Shown piece by piece: positions 51,521 to 60,802 of a stretch of 64,000 bases of DNA. The notes below the pieces were generated by a model that did no database searches, was not told where the DNA came from, and saw only the letters and a program-made list of their open reading frames with translations. The DNA comes from Propioniciclava sp. GTDB taxonomy: Bacteria > Actinomycetota > Actinomycetes > Propionibacteriales > Propionibacteriaceae. A program made the translations under genes and the position numbers. How positions within the stretch are numbered: position 1 is the stretch's first letter; each line of letters opens with the position of its first letter. The stretch is taken from positions 23,433-87,432 of the forward strand of contig NZ_JARKOT010000166.1 of assembly GCF_029977985.1 (NCBI RefSeq), written 5' to 3'.

Positions 51521-54105
51521 GCGACGATGTGATGGCAGCCGACGTCGACTGGACGGAAGACCCTGAGCTTGTCGACCCTCGTGCGCTGCTGGCTGACTGG
51601 GCAAACAGCAACGATGAGTGGGTGCGTCTACTCGTCGCTGAGGTGCTTGCGAGCGGGCGAGCTGTGGGAGATTCCACCGTCGAGAAGGCGTACAAGCTGT
51701 TTCGACAGGAGAAGGCGCTCGACAAGCGTGAGCTGCCGACCTTAGCGAAGCTCGACGTTGAGGCACGACAGGACGAGTCGGCGCCACCGTTGTCGCTGAC
51801 TCGACTCTCGGACGTCCGCGGGGTCAATGCGCTCGTACCTGGGGCGATCATCGAGCCACACGAAGGTTTGACAATCCTCTACGGGGAGAACGGCACGGGC
51901 AAGACCGGGTACTCGCGCGTCTTCAAAGCCCTGGCGAACAGTCGCACAGCAGACACAATTCTGGGCGATATCGAAGCCGACACCACCGAGGCGCAGACAG
52001 CCACACTGGAGTACAAGCTCGGTGATGACGAGCAGACGCTCGCCTGGACTGGAGAGCGCGGCGTTTCCCCGTTCACACGGATGTCGATCTTCGACAGTCC
52101 CGCTGTGAGTACCCATGTCGACGACGACCTTGACTACGTCTACACGCCAGTGTCGCTCGCACTCTTCAACCACGTCACAGGCGCGATCCAGGCGGTGACG
52201 GGCGAGATCGATACCGCAGTTAGCGCGCTCGGCACCGGGGGCACTGGGTTGCTGTCCAGGTTCCAACGCGGCTCCTCGATCTACCCGCTCATAGAGACGC
52301 TCGGCGCGTCTACTGACCTTGTGGAACTCAAGGCGAAGGCAGCAACCGACCAAGCCGTTGAAGACGAACTCGATGGACTCACGCAGGCAGTAGCCGCCCT
52401 GCGCGCCAACACCATCGGAACGCAGATCACTGCGCTCAAAGCGGAGCATCGTGTGCTGGCGCAAGCTGCGGCTGCCGCGAAGATGCTTTTATCGTTCGAT
52501 GCCATCGCCTACAACGACGCACTGACCAGACGAGCGCAGCTTGCGACGGACTACGAGACCTTCCGTACGGAACTCTTCGCTGCCGCGGACCTGCCAGCTG
52601 ATCCTGACGACACCTGGAGCGACTTCATCGAGGCCGGCGAGACGTACCGCCAGCACCTCGTGGGCCTCGGAGCGCACGACTCGGACCGGTGTCTCTATTG
52701 CCGTCAGCCCCTACAGGACGCTGCGCGCGATCTGCTCTTCAGATACTCGACCTACCTCGAGGACAAGATCTCTGCCGACATACGCGCCACGGACGCCGAG
52801 CTGGCAGACTTCAAACGTCAAGTTGCTGCCGTTCAAGGTAACGACCTCGCACAGTTCGTAGCCGAGTACAACGACGAGGAGGAGAAGCCGTCTTGCTTCT
52901 CGCAGGTCGAGACCATTGAGGGAGCAAGGAGTGAGCTCGCATCGGCAGTCGCAGAAGGTAAACCTGCCAGCCTGACGATGGCGGACCTCGTTGCGCAACC
53001 GAAGACCGATGTCGACGAAGAGTCGGCCACTATCGAAGCTGGCATCACGACGCTGGAGGCCCAGCAGCAGAACAGGACTCAGGCGCTTGCCGATAAGCAA
53101 GCCGAACTCGTGGAACTGCAAGACGCCGTCGAACTGGGCAAGTCCTGGCCGTTGATCGAGGCGCAGGTCAAGGGCGCCAAAGAGGCCGACCAGCTCAAGA
53201 CACTCAAGCGGCCACTGTCTTCGTTGGCGCGAGCGGTTACCGCGCTCGCGAAGACCGCCAGCGACCAACTGATAAACCAGAGCTTCGATGCTCTGTTCCT
53301 AGAGGAATGCGAGGCACTCAGGGCCCCGACTCTGAAGCTGCAGTTCGTTGGACGTGAAGGTCGGGCTCATCGTCGCAAGGTGCTGAGTGGCAAGCACAAG
53401 CCGTCGAAGGTGCTGTCCGAGGGTGAGCAGAAGGTACTCGCACTTGCCGACTTCCTGGCTGAAGCCCGGTTGGCGGGGATCACCGCCCCGGTGATCTTCG
53501 ACGACCCGGTGTCCAGCCTCGATCACAGACGGATCAACGAAGTGGCGCAACGCATCGCCCGGCTTGCCGACGACAACCAGGTCATCGTATTCACCCACGA
53601 CATTCTGTTCGCCACGACGCTCCTCAGCCTTTTCGAGAAGTCCAAGCGCTGTGTCTACTTCCAGATCACGGATGAGAGCGGTAAGGGCCAGGTCACCCGC
53701 GCCAGCGGACCAAGGATCGACTCCCTGGGTGCGATCAAGAAGCGGATCACCGACTCGATCCAGGCCGCCAGATCTCAAGACGGAGAGACACGGGATGCGC
53801 TCGTACGCATGGCGTACAGCCACGTTCGCGCCTGGTGCGAGGTCTTTACCGAGGAAGAACTGCTTAAGGGCGTCACCAAGCGCTACCGCGCGAACGTCCA
53901 GATGACCACCCTCCCGAACATCGACGGCAGCAAGCTCAACGACATCGGGCCGAAGGTGACCGAGATCTTCGAGGTCGCTTGTCGCTACATCGACGGGCAC
54001 TCGCAACCGCTCGTGACGCTGGGCGTCAGCCCGACGCTCACCGGCCTGGAGGAGCACTGGGCCGAGCTGCAAGAACTCAAGAAGCTGAATGACACCAAAT
54101 TGTGA
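51517..54105 (+). CDS. Rad50/RloC-like ABC ATPase with CxxC zinc-hook motif
   Basis: ATGA overlap with res; Walker A ILYGENGTGKTGYSRVFKAL; CLYC hook (Cys codons 52690 and 52699) between long helical arms; signature LSEGEQKVLALADFLAEARL; Walker B/D-loop VIFDDPVSSLDHRR; H-loop VIVFTHD. Confidence 0.9.
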   Translation: MSDDVMAADVDWTEDPELVDPRALLADWANSNDEWVRLLVAEVLASGRAVGDSTVEKAYKLFRQEKALDKRELPTLAKLDVEARQDESAPPLSLTRLSDVRGVNALVPGAIIEPHEGLTILYGENGTGKTGYSRVFKALANSRTADTILGDIEADTTEAQTATLEYKLGDDEQTLAWTGERGVSPFTRMSIFDSPAVSTHVDDDLDYVYTPVSLALFNHVTGAIQAVTGEIDTAVSALGTGGTGLLSRFQRGSSIYPLIETLGASTDLVELKAKAATDQAVEDELDGLTQAVAALRANTIGTQITALKAEHRVLAQAAAAAKMLLSFDAIAYNDALTRRAQLATDYETFRTELFAAADLPADPDDTWSDFIEAGETYRQHLVGLGAHDSDRCLYCRQPLQDAARDLLFRYSTYLEDKISADIRATDAELADFKRQVAAVQGNDLAQFVAEYNDEEEKPSCFSQVETIEGARSELASAVAEGKPASLTMADLVAQPKTDVDEESATIEAGITTLEAQQQNRTQALADKQAELVELQDAVELGKSWPLIEAQVKGAKEADQLKTLKRPLSSLARAVTALAKTASDQLINQSFDALFLEECEALRAPTLKLQFVGREGRAHRRKVLSGKHKPSKVLSEGEQKVLALADFLAEARLAGITAPVIFDDPVSSLDHRRINEVAQRIARLADDNQVIVFTHDILFATTLLSLFEKSKRCVYFQITDESGKGQVTRASGPRIDSLGAIKKRITDSIQAARSQDGETRDALVRMAYSHVRAWCEVFTEEELLKGVTKRYRANVQMTTLPNIDGSKLNDIGPKVTEIFEVACRYIDGHSQPLVTLGVSPTLTGLEEHWAELQELKKLNDTKL

Positions 54106-54197
54106 GTCCGCGGCGAAGGTGAGTCCGTCGCGGTTGAGTGCGTTGTCGGACGTCATCGATAGCGTGGTTGCGCAGCGATACAGGAGAGGAGCCGCAC

Positions 54198-54908
54198 ATG
54201 TCGTCTGATACCTACGCCTTCCCGGTTGCAGTGTCGCAGCTCGGCCACGAGGACTCGCGTGAGCAGCAGAACGCGCGGGCTATTAAGTGGTTGTTGGAGC
54301 AGTCGGGCGGCCCCGTCGTGGTTGTGACGCCTCAGAAGCGGCTCGACAGCGAAGTCCTCAAGCGTTTGCTCGCTCGCGCAGGAGTCACACATCTGAGTTG
54401 GCGGGGACTGTCTACGGGCTCGTTGGCGCGTCGGCGGGTCATCCATGCGTGGCCGGATCGGCAGCATCTCAATGACCTCTGGGGCGTTGACGCCGACGCG
54501 CTGGTGGTGATCGAGTGGGGGAAGGCGGAGACCGCTGAGTGGATCGAAGACTCCAACCCGGTGCGGTTGCTGCGCGGACGAACGGTGCAGCAGTCGTCCG
54601 ATCCTGAATCGGAAGCGGAGACCGCTCCTCTTCCGGAGGACGTCGATCAGATCCTGGAACACATCGCCGCGTGGGCTGCCGGTTACGACTCTGGGCTGAA
54701 GTGGAACGAAGAGGACAAGCTCAAGGCTGACATGATGAACTGCCCGCGGCGTTGGGAGCAGGTGACGGTCGAGCAGGTTCGGGCTAAGTGCCGCGCGTTG
54801 AAGATGCGGCCCAAGGACGTCGACACGATTACCGGGTACCTGCAGCGCAGGAAGGAGGGGCGAAGATTCAACGTGCGAAGCTCGTATCGGACTTTCCGGT
54901 TCAGCTAG
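54198..54908 (+). CDS. Uncharacterised protein, fourth gene of the type III R-M cluster
   Basis: ATG 54198 with strong RBS aggagagga; 236 aa; alternating beta/alpha pattern GGPVVVVTPQKRLDSEVLKRLLARAGVTHLSWRGLSTGSLARRRVIHAWP...ALVVIEWGKAETAEW; no family recognised. Confidence 0.75.
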   Translation: MSSDTYAFPVAVSQLGHEDSREQQNARAIKWLLEQSGGPVVVVTPQKRLDSEVLKRLLARAGVTHLSWRGLSTGSLARRRVIHAWPDRQHLNDLWGVDADALVVIEWGKAETAEWIEDSNPVRLLRGRTVQQSSDPESEAETAPLPEDVDQILEHIAAWAAGYDSGLKWNEEDKLKADMMNCPRRWEQVTVEQVRAKCRALKMRPKDVDTITGYLQRRKEGRRFNVRSSYRTFRFS

Positions 54909-55002
54909 ACGATCAGGAAACCCACGCTTGCTCTGAGCGGAACCCCCGGTGAGCGCTGGTTCCGCAAACGAAGCTATGTCTCGTTGGAAGCTGGGCGCGT
55001 CT

Positions 55003-55287
55003 TCACAGCCGCCCCCGGGTTTTCGCCCACACCGTGCCCCGGTGAACCCCGAACTGACGTGCCAGCGTGTTCACGCCCATCCCTTTTGCGCGGGCTGTTC
55101 GCATAGCGTCCAGTTCCTCGTCAGTGAGTCGTGTTCGAGGCCGTTTCTTTGGTTCCGCTGACGCGTCGATCAGCGGGTCGTCCGGCTCTCCGTCGAGGTC
55201 GGGATCGTCGCAGGTGCCTTGATTCCACGCGGAAACAAGCCTCTCAACGCGAGGTCGCCTGTTCCCGCAACGTTCCATTGCTTCCAC
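55003..55287 (-). pseudogene. HTH (resolvase C-terminal-like) fragment
   Basis: RTRLTDEELDAMRTARAKGMGVNTLARQFGVHRGTVWAKTRGRL. Confidence 0.5.
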
Positions 55288-55624
55288 CTCGGGGGAAGTG
55301 TCGAGCTATGGCACTTCCCCATTTTCGTGCCTCGGCAAGGTCGGCGACGGTGATCTCTGCGCCGCCGTTGAAGAACCACGACGCGATGGTCAGCGTCTTG
55401 GCGCCGGCGAAGATCTTGTCAACGAAGTAGTCGAAGAGCAGGTCCCTGGTCTCTGGGGTGTCCATCGTGGCGTGCGCGAAGCGCTGGTAGAAGGCCTTGA
55501 TGGAGGCCTCGTCCTCGAACAGTGTGGCCTTGACCCGCTCGGCCTGGATCGCGGCGTCCAGCTCCTTCTTCTGCTCCTCCAGCGATGCCATGGCCTCAGC
55601 GGTGGTTTCGTTCATGATGCCCAA
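55244..55624 (-). pseudogene. Large serine recombinase C-terminal remnant
   Basis: FYQRFAHATMDTPETRDLLFDYFVDKIFAGAKTLTIASWFFNGGAEI; no catalytic N-terminal resolvase domain nearby. Confidence 0.65.
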
Positions 55625-55852
55625 ATCGTGTCCGCATCCCTTGGACCTTCAGCCTTCGGCACCTGACAGAACACAAGACTCTGGTGGACAGACGTTCACG
55701 GCATCGCCTGTCGGCCTTGTGCGACCCGCCAGTTCAAGAAGCATGATCGTCACTGCGCGCCAGGACATCAGTTGGCGAACAGGTTCCTGAACGGACGTTG
55801 AACAGTTACTGGCTCAGTCGCAGCCCGACTCGGTGACTCACGTAACGACCGT

Positions 55853-56170
55853 TTGTTGAACGGAGACGGCTTTCAGGCGGGGAGTCACGAGCAGGGCGGC
55901 CTGGCAACCGAGGACAGCGACCCGGCGTACCGCGCGCGAGTCATCGTCAACTACCTCCGGCGCGAGCGCACTGCCTACGACGACCTCTGGAAGTCGCTCG
56001 CGGGAAGGGTCGGCAAGGACGACGTCCACGAGCTCGTGCCCGGCACGATCGGAGCCGCGTACCCGAATCTCGCCGAGGAGTACGAGCGGCAGGTCGAGGA
56101 CTGGCTGCGGCGTCGGCAGGAACGCCGGTGGCAGTTGGGTCTGCTCGACATCGAAGCCGGTCTCGGCTAG
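55853..56170 (+). CDS. Hypothetical protein (possibly 5'-truncated)
   Basis: ORF with codon usage consistent with coding; start (TTG) uncertain; VIVNYLRRERTAYDDLWKSLAGRVGKDDVHELV. Confidence 0.45.
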   Translation: MLNGDGFQAGSHEQGGLATEDSDPAYRARVIVNYLRRERTAYDDLWKSLAGRVGKDDVHELVPGTIGAAYPNLAEEYERQVEDWLRRRQERRWQLGLLDIEAGLG

Positions 56171-56300
56171 ATCAGACACACGACGGAGCCCCGGCCGAGC
56201 GATCACCAGGCCGCCCGTCAGTTGATACCCTATGCAATACCCAGCAGATCGGACCGAGAAGTGCTGGTGAAGTGCAGTCGCATATGGAAGGTCGTTTGAA

Positions 56301-56768
56301 ATGGGAGCACCTGCCGGTCATCCGTTCTTCGGGAATCAGTACACGAACGGGGGATACGTGAATGGCTCGTTCTCCTACTCGGGCCTCGTCAATGGCTTCG
56401 TTCGCACGGACGCTGAGACTGCGGCCCCGCTTCGGAAGTCAATGGGTGGCGTGGCCACGCCGCGCCTTCCCGAGGTTGAGTTGCCAACAGCGAAGCCTTC
56501 GATCACGATTCCTTCATTGGTCGCGGCGGGAGCTGTCATGCTGATCGGCGGAGTCGCATCGTTCGTGTACCTTCGCAGCAGGTCTAACGGCGCTGAGACG
56601 ACTCTCGATGATGAGGAGATCGCTGGCTTCGGGTTGTGCGAGTCGTGTGGGCAGATATTGGCGAGTTCGGGTCCGGCCAAGGTCCAGCGGGACGAGGATG
56701 GCGACTTCGTGGTGTGCGAGAACTGCTCTCACAAGAACAGGGCTCGATATGAAGATGGTCAGGACTAA
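56301..56768 (+). CDS. Single-TM protein with GHPFFGNQY N-terminal motif and C-terminal zinc-ribbon-like CxxC pair
   Basis: MGAPAGHPFFGNQYTNGGY; TM ITIPSLVAAGAVMLIGGVASFVYL; CESCGQIL...CENCSHKNRA. Confidence 0.65.
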   Translation: MGAPAGHPFFGNQYTNGGYVNGSFSYSGLVNGFVRTDAETAAPLRKSMGGVATPRLPEVELPTAKPSITIPSLVAAGAVMLIGGVASFVYLRSRSNGAETTLDDEEIAGFGLCESCGQILASSGPAKVQRDEDGDFVVCENCSHKNRARYEDGQD

Positions 56769-56803
56769 GTCGGAGCCGGTCCGGTTGAGAAAGGGAGCGC
56801 AGC

Positions 56804-57013
56804 GTGGCGTACAAGATCGTGATGCAATACCCCGACGGCGACTCTGAAGAGCAGGACGAAGTCTTCGACACAGAGGCCCAGGCGATGGACTACGCAGGCT
56901 ACCTCGTCTCCTGCTATGACCTCGGCGGAGAGATCCTGAACATGTCGAACCCTGGAGATTATCCACTCTCCGAAGAACAGGCCGACTACGAGATCATAGA
57001 AGTGGACGAATGA
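56804..57013 (+). CDS. Small acidic conserved-looking hypothetical protein (69 aa)
   Basis: RBS gaaaggga near start; MAYKIVMQYPDGDSEEQDEVFDTEAQAMDYAGYLVSCYDLGGEILNMSNPGDYPLSEEQADYEIIEVDE. Confidence 0.6.
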   Translation: MAYKIVMQYPDGDSEEQDEVFDTEAQAMDYAGYLVSCYDLGGEILNMSNPGDYPLSEEQADYEIIEVDE

Positions 57014-57101
57014 GAGGCGTCGACGACGATCTCCCCCTTCACAGGTTCGTCCAGGTGATCCCCACGCCCTCCCCTGTAGCCGGTTACCCGGCTGGCGTGT
57101 C

Positions 57102-58280
57102 TTACCCTCGGGCGGCGGAGAAGGCTGCGGCATCGGCGCTCATCGCCTGCAGGACTCCCCAGTTGTGGAGCATTTCGTCGGGGTCGTGGTCGAAGCTCGG
57201 GACGATCTGTTTCATGCGTGCCAGGAAGTCGGAGTCTGAGAGCGACTCAAGCCATGCGGACACCTCTGAGAGCGGGGGTGAGCCGTCTATGACGGCGATC
57301 GTGCCCGCGATGTCCTCCCGGGCGAGGGCGGCACCTATACGCTCCTTGTTCCGCTCGTAGGCGGAGACCAGGGTGCCTGACGCTACGGCGGCGGAGGCAT
57401 CGAGCTGACCACGTGAGATGTCGTGCCACGCGGGAATCGCGGGACTAGGCGGATCGGTGCCCGTGATGAGGCGTGGGACGGCCTGCGTGCGCACCCAGGC
57501 CGCGATCTCGCCGAGCTCGTTCATCAGGACGGGCCAGCGATCGGTGTCCGGCACGTTGATCCCTACGGTCGGGAAGATCGATACGGGCACCACGCGGTCG
57601 CCAGGCGCGGTGAATACCACCTGGCCGGGAAGAATAGGGCTCTGGGGCCGCTTGGGGATGTCGCGCAGGTGCCGCGGCGGCACGTCCTCGCGGTTGACGA
57701 CCGGGATCTGCACAGCGGTGACGGCGGGCGTGCGGTGCTTCGAGTGGTTGGTGTACGCCACGAGCCGGGCGAGAGGGTGCGCCGCGGGATCGGCGTATCG
57801 GTGGAACGGCTGAAGCCCGTAGATGCGCCGGTTCAGCTCGGCGCCGTCGCGGAGCGCAGCAGGACCTCGTTTGGCCTGCTTCCGGTTCCACTCGAGGAAG
57901 CTGTCGTAGGTGCGGGCAGCGGGCATCTCGACAAGCCTGGCCGCGCTCTCATCCAGGGTGCCTCCCGCGGCCAGCTCGGCCTCGACGAAGATGGTGTGCT
58001 CGATCGCCGCCCGCAGGTCATTGAAGGCGTCGGCGGCAAGCAGGGGCATCTTCGGCGGGATCGGCGCAATGCTGTCGACTACGAGGTGCCGGAGCGAGCC
58101 ATCGACGACCTCTCGCAGGTGCACGACGTCACCGCGCCTGGCCTGGTACTCGAACAGCAGTTCCCCGACGGCCGCAATCGTCTCGTCCACGTGCGCCAAC
58201 ATGGCTGCGACGCCGAGGTGTCGCCCGGGCAACCAGTGAGCAGCAGGCACAGAGAGCCTCCTTGAGCGTCGTTCTTCCAT
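57102..58280 (-). CDS. Hypothetical protein (392 aa)
   Basis: Long ORF with helical segment FNDLRAAIEHTIFVEAELAAG and VAYTNHSKHRTPAVTAVQIPV; family not recognised. Confidence 0.65.
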   Translation of the reverse strand: MEERRSRRLSVPAAHWLPGRHLGVAAMLAHVDETIAAVGELLFEYQARRGDVVHLREVVDGSLRHLVVDSIAPIPPKMPLLAADAFNDLRAAIEHTIFVEAELAAGGTLDESAARLVEMPAARTYDSFLEWNRKQAKRGPAALRDGAELNRRIYGLQPFHRYADPAAHPLARLVAYTNHSKHRTPAVTAVQIPVVNREDVPPRHLRDIPKRPQSPILPGQVVFTAPGDRVVPVSIFPTVGINVPDTDRWPVLMNELGEIAAWVRTQAVPRLITGTDPPSPAIPAWHDISRGQLDASAAVASGTLVSAYERNKERIGAALAREDIAGTIAVIDGSPPLSEVSAWLESLSDSDFLARMKQIVPSFDHDPDEMLHNWGVLQAMSADAAAFSAARG

Positions 58281-58287
58281 TCTCCCA

Positions 58288-59140
58288 GTGCGGTTGCCCT
58301 GGCGTCTCTCGTTGGCGCGCCGACGGTCGGGCGTGTCCTTTGGTGCCTACGCCTGGCGTCACACCCTGACGTGGCGTAAACAGCCCTGCCCGGACGTTGA
58401 TCTCGCCCGGTTCGGTCAGATTACGTTCACCGACCCGGCCGGCATGGTGCATACCTGGCCGAGCGCCGACACGATCGTCAGCATTCCCGTCGACGACCGG
58501 GGTGGCATGTTCGAGATGCGTCAGGTCACCCGGCTGCTGCCAACCAGGACCGGTTCCCGGCAGGCCCATGTCCTGACCACCCGCACCGACCTATCGGCCG
58601 GAGAGGTCCTGTTCCGGATGGGGTCACGGTGGCGGCTGGAGAACTACTTCCGCTACGCCCGGATGCACTTCGCCCTGGACGCCCACGATTCGTATGCCGC
58701 GAGCGATGACGATCCCGACCGGATGGTCCCGAACCCGGCAAAGAAAACCAGCCGCGACACCGTCAACGCTGCGCGGGCCCGTCTGGAACGGGTCCAGGCC
58801 ACCACGGACGCGGCCCTGCTGGACTGGCACACCCCTCCGCCGGGACCAGCGGTGACGTTGACCAACGCCGACCACAACCAGATCACCGCGCCCTTATGGA
58901 AGACAGAAGAAGCCCTCGAACAGGCCCGCCAGGCCCACGCCGGGACCCCGGCCGCCTCCCGCTGGGGCAGGTGAACCCGGGTCAGCAGATCCTCGACGTC
59001 GAGACGAAACTGCTCACCCACGCGATCCGGATCGCCGCGTTCAACACGATCACCGCGCTTGTGAGGGACCTGCGGGTCCATTCCGGCTACGCCTGCGCCG
59101 ACCACGAGGCCCACACCCTGATCCGATCGGAGATGCCGTC
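58288..59140 (+). pseudogene. Transposase C-terminal remnant, frameshifted
   Basis: LFRMGSRWRLENYFRYARMHFALDAHDSYAASDDDPDRMVPNPAKK...LERVQATTDAALLDW, then in a different frame QQILDVETKLLTHAIRIAAFNTITALVRDL. Confidence 0.65.
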
Positions 59141-59195
59141 CGTGTCGAAGGTGCCAAAGACGATCGCTCGCGACGCTCTACTGGCGAAGTCTTGT

Positions 59196-59963
59196 TCAGT
59201 GCTCTTCTGCCCGCTCACCCGTGGCAGAATCGTCTGATCGCTGCACGGGAATCCACTCAATGAATGAACCCCGTTCTTTATCCTCGGGTACTTCGCGAGG
59301 CAAGTATAAGTTGAGCCAGTGCGGCCCGCTCAGGGACTCAAGACGCTCAGCGAATTCCAGGAGTACTTGACTGTCGCGGCGGAGGCCCTCGGCTTCCCCG
59401 ACCCAGAGCGCCTCTTCACCCGTCCTGGGAAATCGCCCGCGCATCCACTCCACGTCGGCGAAGTCCCACCAGTACGCGTGAACTGCGCTATCACGGCGTT
59501 CCTTAGCGCGATTCTCCCTGCCCCAGTCGAGAGTCGTAAGGACGGCTTGGCCCCACCCGATAGCTACCTCGCTCGCTGCCAGGTGCTGTTTGGCGGTGTT
59601 TCGAAGGCGCTTCTCAAGACCTGTCCACGTTTCATCGACCAGGGCAAACTGGCCCTCGCGCGTGGCCTTACCGACCAAGATTGCGCGTTTCATGGCGGCT
59701 TCGACCTTGCCCCCGGCTACGGTGATTAGGCCCACGTAGTAGTAAAGGCTGCGGCGGTAGCGCCAATCACGCGGAGATGCACCTCCAATCCTTGTAACCC
59801 GGGCGCTCGACATCTCGATCAGGTCCATATCGGGCACAGAAGCGCTCAACTCGATGGGTTGGCGTCCTTCCAGGTCCATCGTGACTCGATAGTAGAAGTC
59901 GCCACCGGTGTCTGGTGGCTCCCAACGATCGGCCAGCGAGGCGTCATCTCCAAGCTTGTTCAC
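59196..59963 (-). CDS. HEPN-like protein of unknown function, directly downstream of drmC
   Basis: Helical protein with RDSAVH (R-x4-H, + strand 59478-59495) in context AKERRDSAVHAYWWDF; 44 bp after drmC on the same strand. Confidence 0.55.
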   Translation of the reverse strand: MNKLGDDASLADRWEPPDTGGDFYYRVTMDLEGRQPIELSASVPDMDLIEMSSARVTRIGGASPRDWRYRRSLYYYVGLITVAGGKVEAAMKRAILVGKATREGQFALVDETWTGLEKRLRNTAKQHLAASEVAIGWGQAVLTTLDWGRENRAKERRDSAVHAYWWDFADVEWMRGRFPRTGEEALWVGEAEGLRRDSQVLLEFAERLESLSGPHWLNLYLPREVPEDKERGSFIEWIPVQRSDDSATGERAEEH

Positions 59964-60007
59964 AGTGGAAGGTTACTGCGCTGCATCCGACATGCCGGCT
60001 ACTTCGC

Positions 60008-60802
60008 TCAGGGACCGCTCGGAACGGGCTCAAGTATCTTGGTTGCGATCAACGCCTCAAGGTGATTGTGGAGTTCTTCTGGGAGGTTGCCGCCTTTGAC
60101 GAGGACGCCGAGTTCCATGTTGCGCTCCATCGCGGCGGAGGTGAGGTTCGCGCTAGTGATGAAGGCGATCTGGCCGTCCGCGACAGCACATTTCGCATGG
60201 ACCACACCTGGATACTGGTCAACTGCCCCGTGGTCGTGTGCGGACCATGCGAAGAGCCGAGCCGACGGCACCGCTTTCCGCATATCCGCTGCTGAGTCAT
60301 GATCGACTTTGCCTCCGTGCGCGGATGATGACTCCAACAACACGTCGATCTGAACGCCCCGTGCCACAGCGTCGACGAGTGCCTTGCTAATTGAGTTCAC
60401 CTGGTAGGCAACGAAGCTGACGATAAAGAGGCGCCGCTGCGCAGCGTTGATTACTTCCTTCAGCACCTGTTCGGTGTGCCGGATCGGCACCTGTCCGGAC
60501 GCGGGCCCGGTCCAAGTCAGTTCTACAGAGCCACGGTGCTCCTGCTCGACGGCCGTTGCTGACGCTCCACGAAGTGCGGCGGCAACATCCCTTGGCGACA
60601 TCAAGTCGGTGCCGCGCCAGGCCGTGCCAAACTTGGCGATCAGTAGCTTGTCCGCGTTGGGTCCGAAAGCCGGGCGAACCAGCGCAAACTGCTTGACCGA
60701 TCCGAGACCCTCGATCTTGGATGCGACGACACGAACACGATCTGGATGAAGCTCAAGCCCCAACTCCGCGATGACAGCAAGTAACTCGTCCACGTCAGGC
60801 AC
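60008..60802 (-). CDS. drmC: DISARM DrmC, phospholipase D-like protein
   Basis: HAKCAVADGQIAFITSANLTSAAMERNMELGVLV (HxK...D PLD motif); immediately after and overlapping drmB. Confidence 0.88.
   Translation of the reverse strand: MPDVDELLAVIAELGLELHPDRVRVVASKIEGLGSVKQFALVRPAFGPNADKLLIAKFGTAWRGTDLMSPRDVAAALRGASATAVEQEHRGSVELTWTGPASGQVPIRHTEQVLKEVINAAQRRLFIVSFVAYQVNSISKALVDAVARGVQIDVLLESSSAHGGKVDHDSAADMRKAVPSARLFAWSAHDHGAVDQYPGVVHAKCAVADGQIAFITSANLTSAAMERNMELGVLVKGGNLPEELHNHLEALIATKILEPVPSGP

Noticed and set aside
51517-54105. Firm naming as RloC anticodon nuclease
   Set aside because: Zinc hook and ABC core fit, but His spacing and C-terminal similarity cannot be verified without a profile search.
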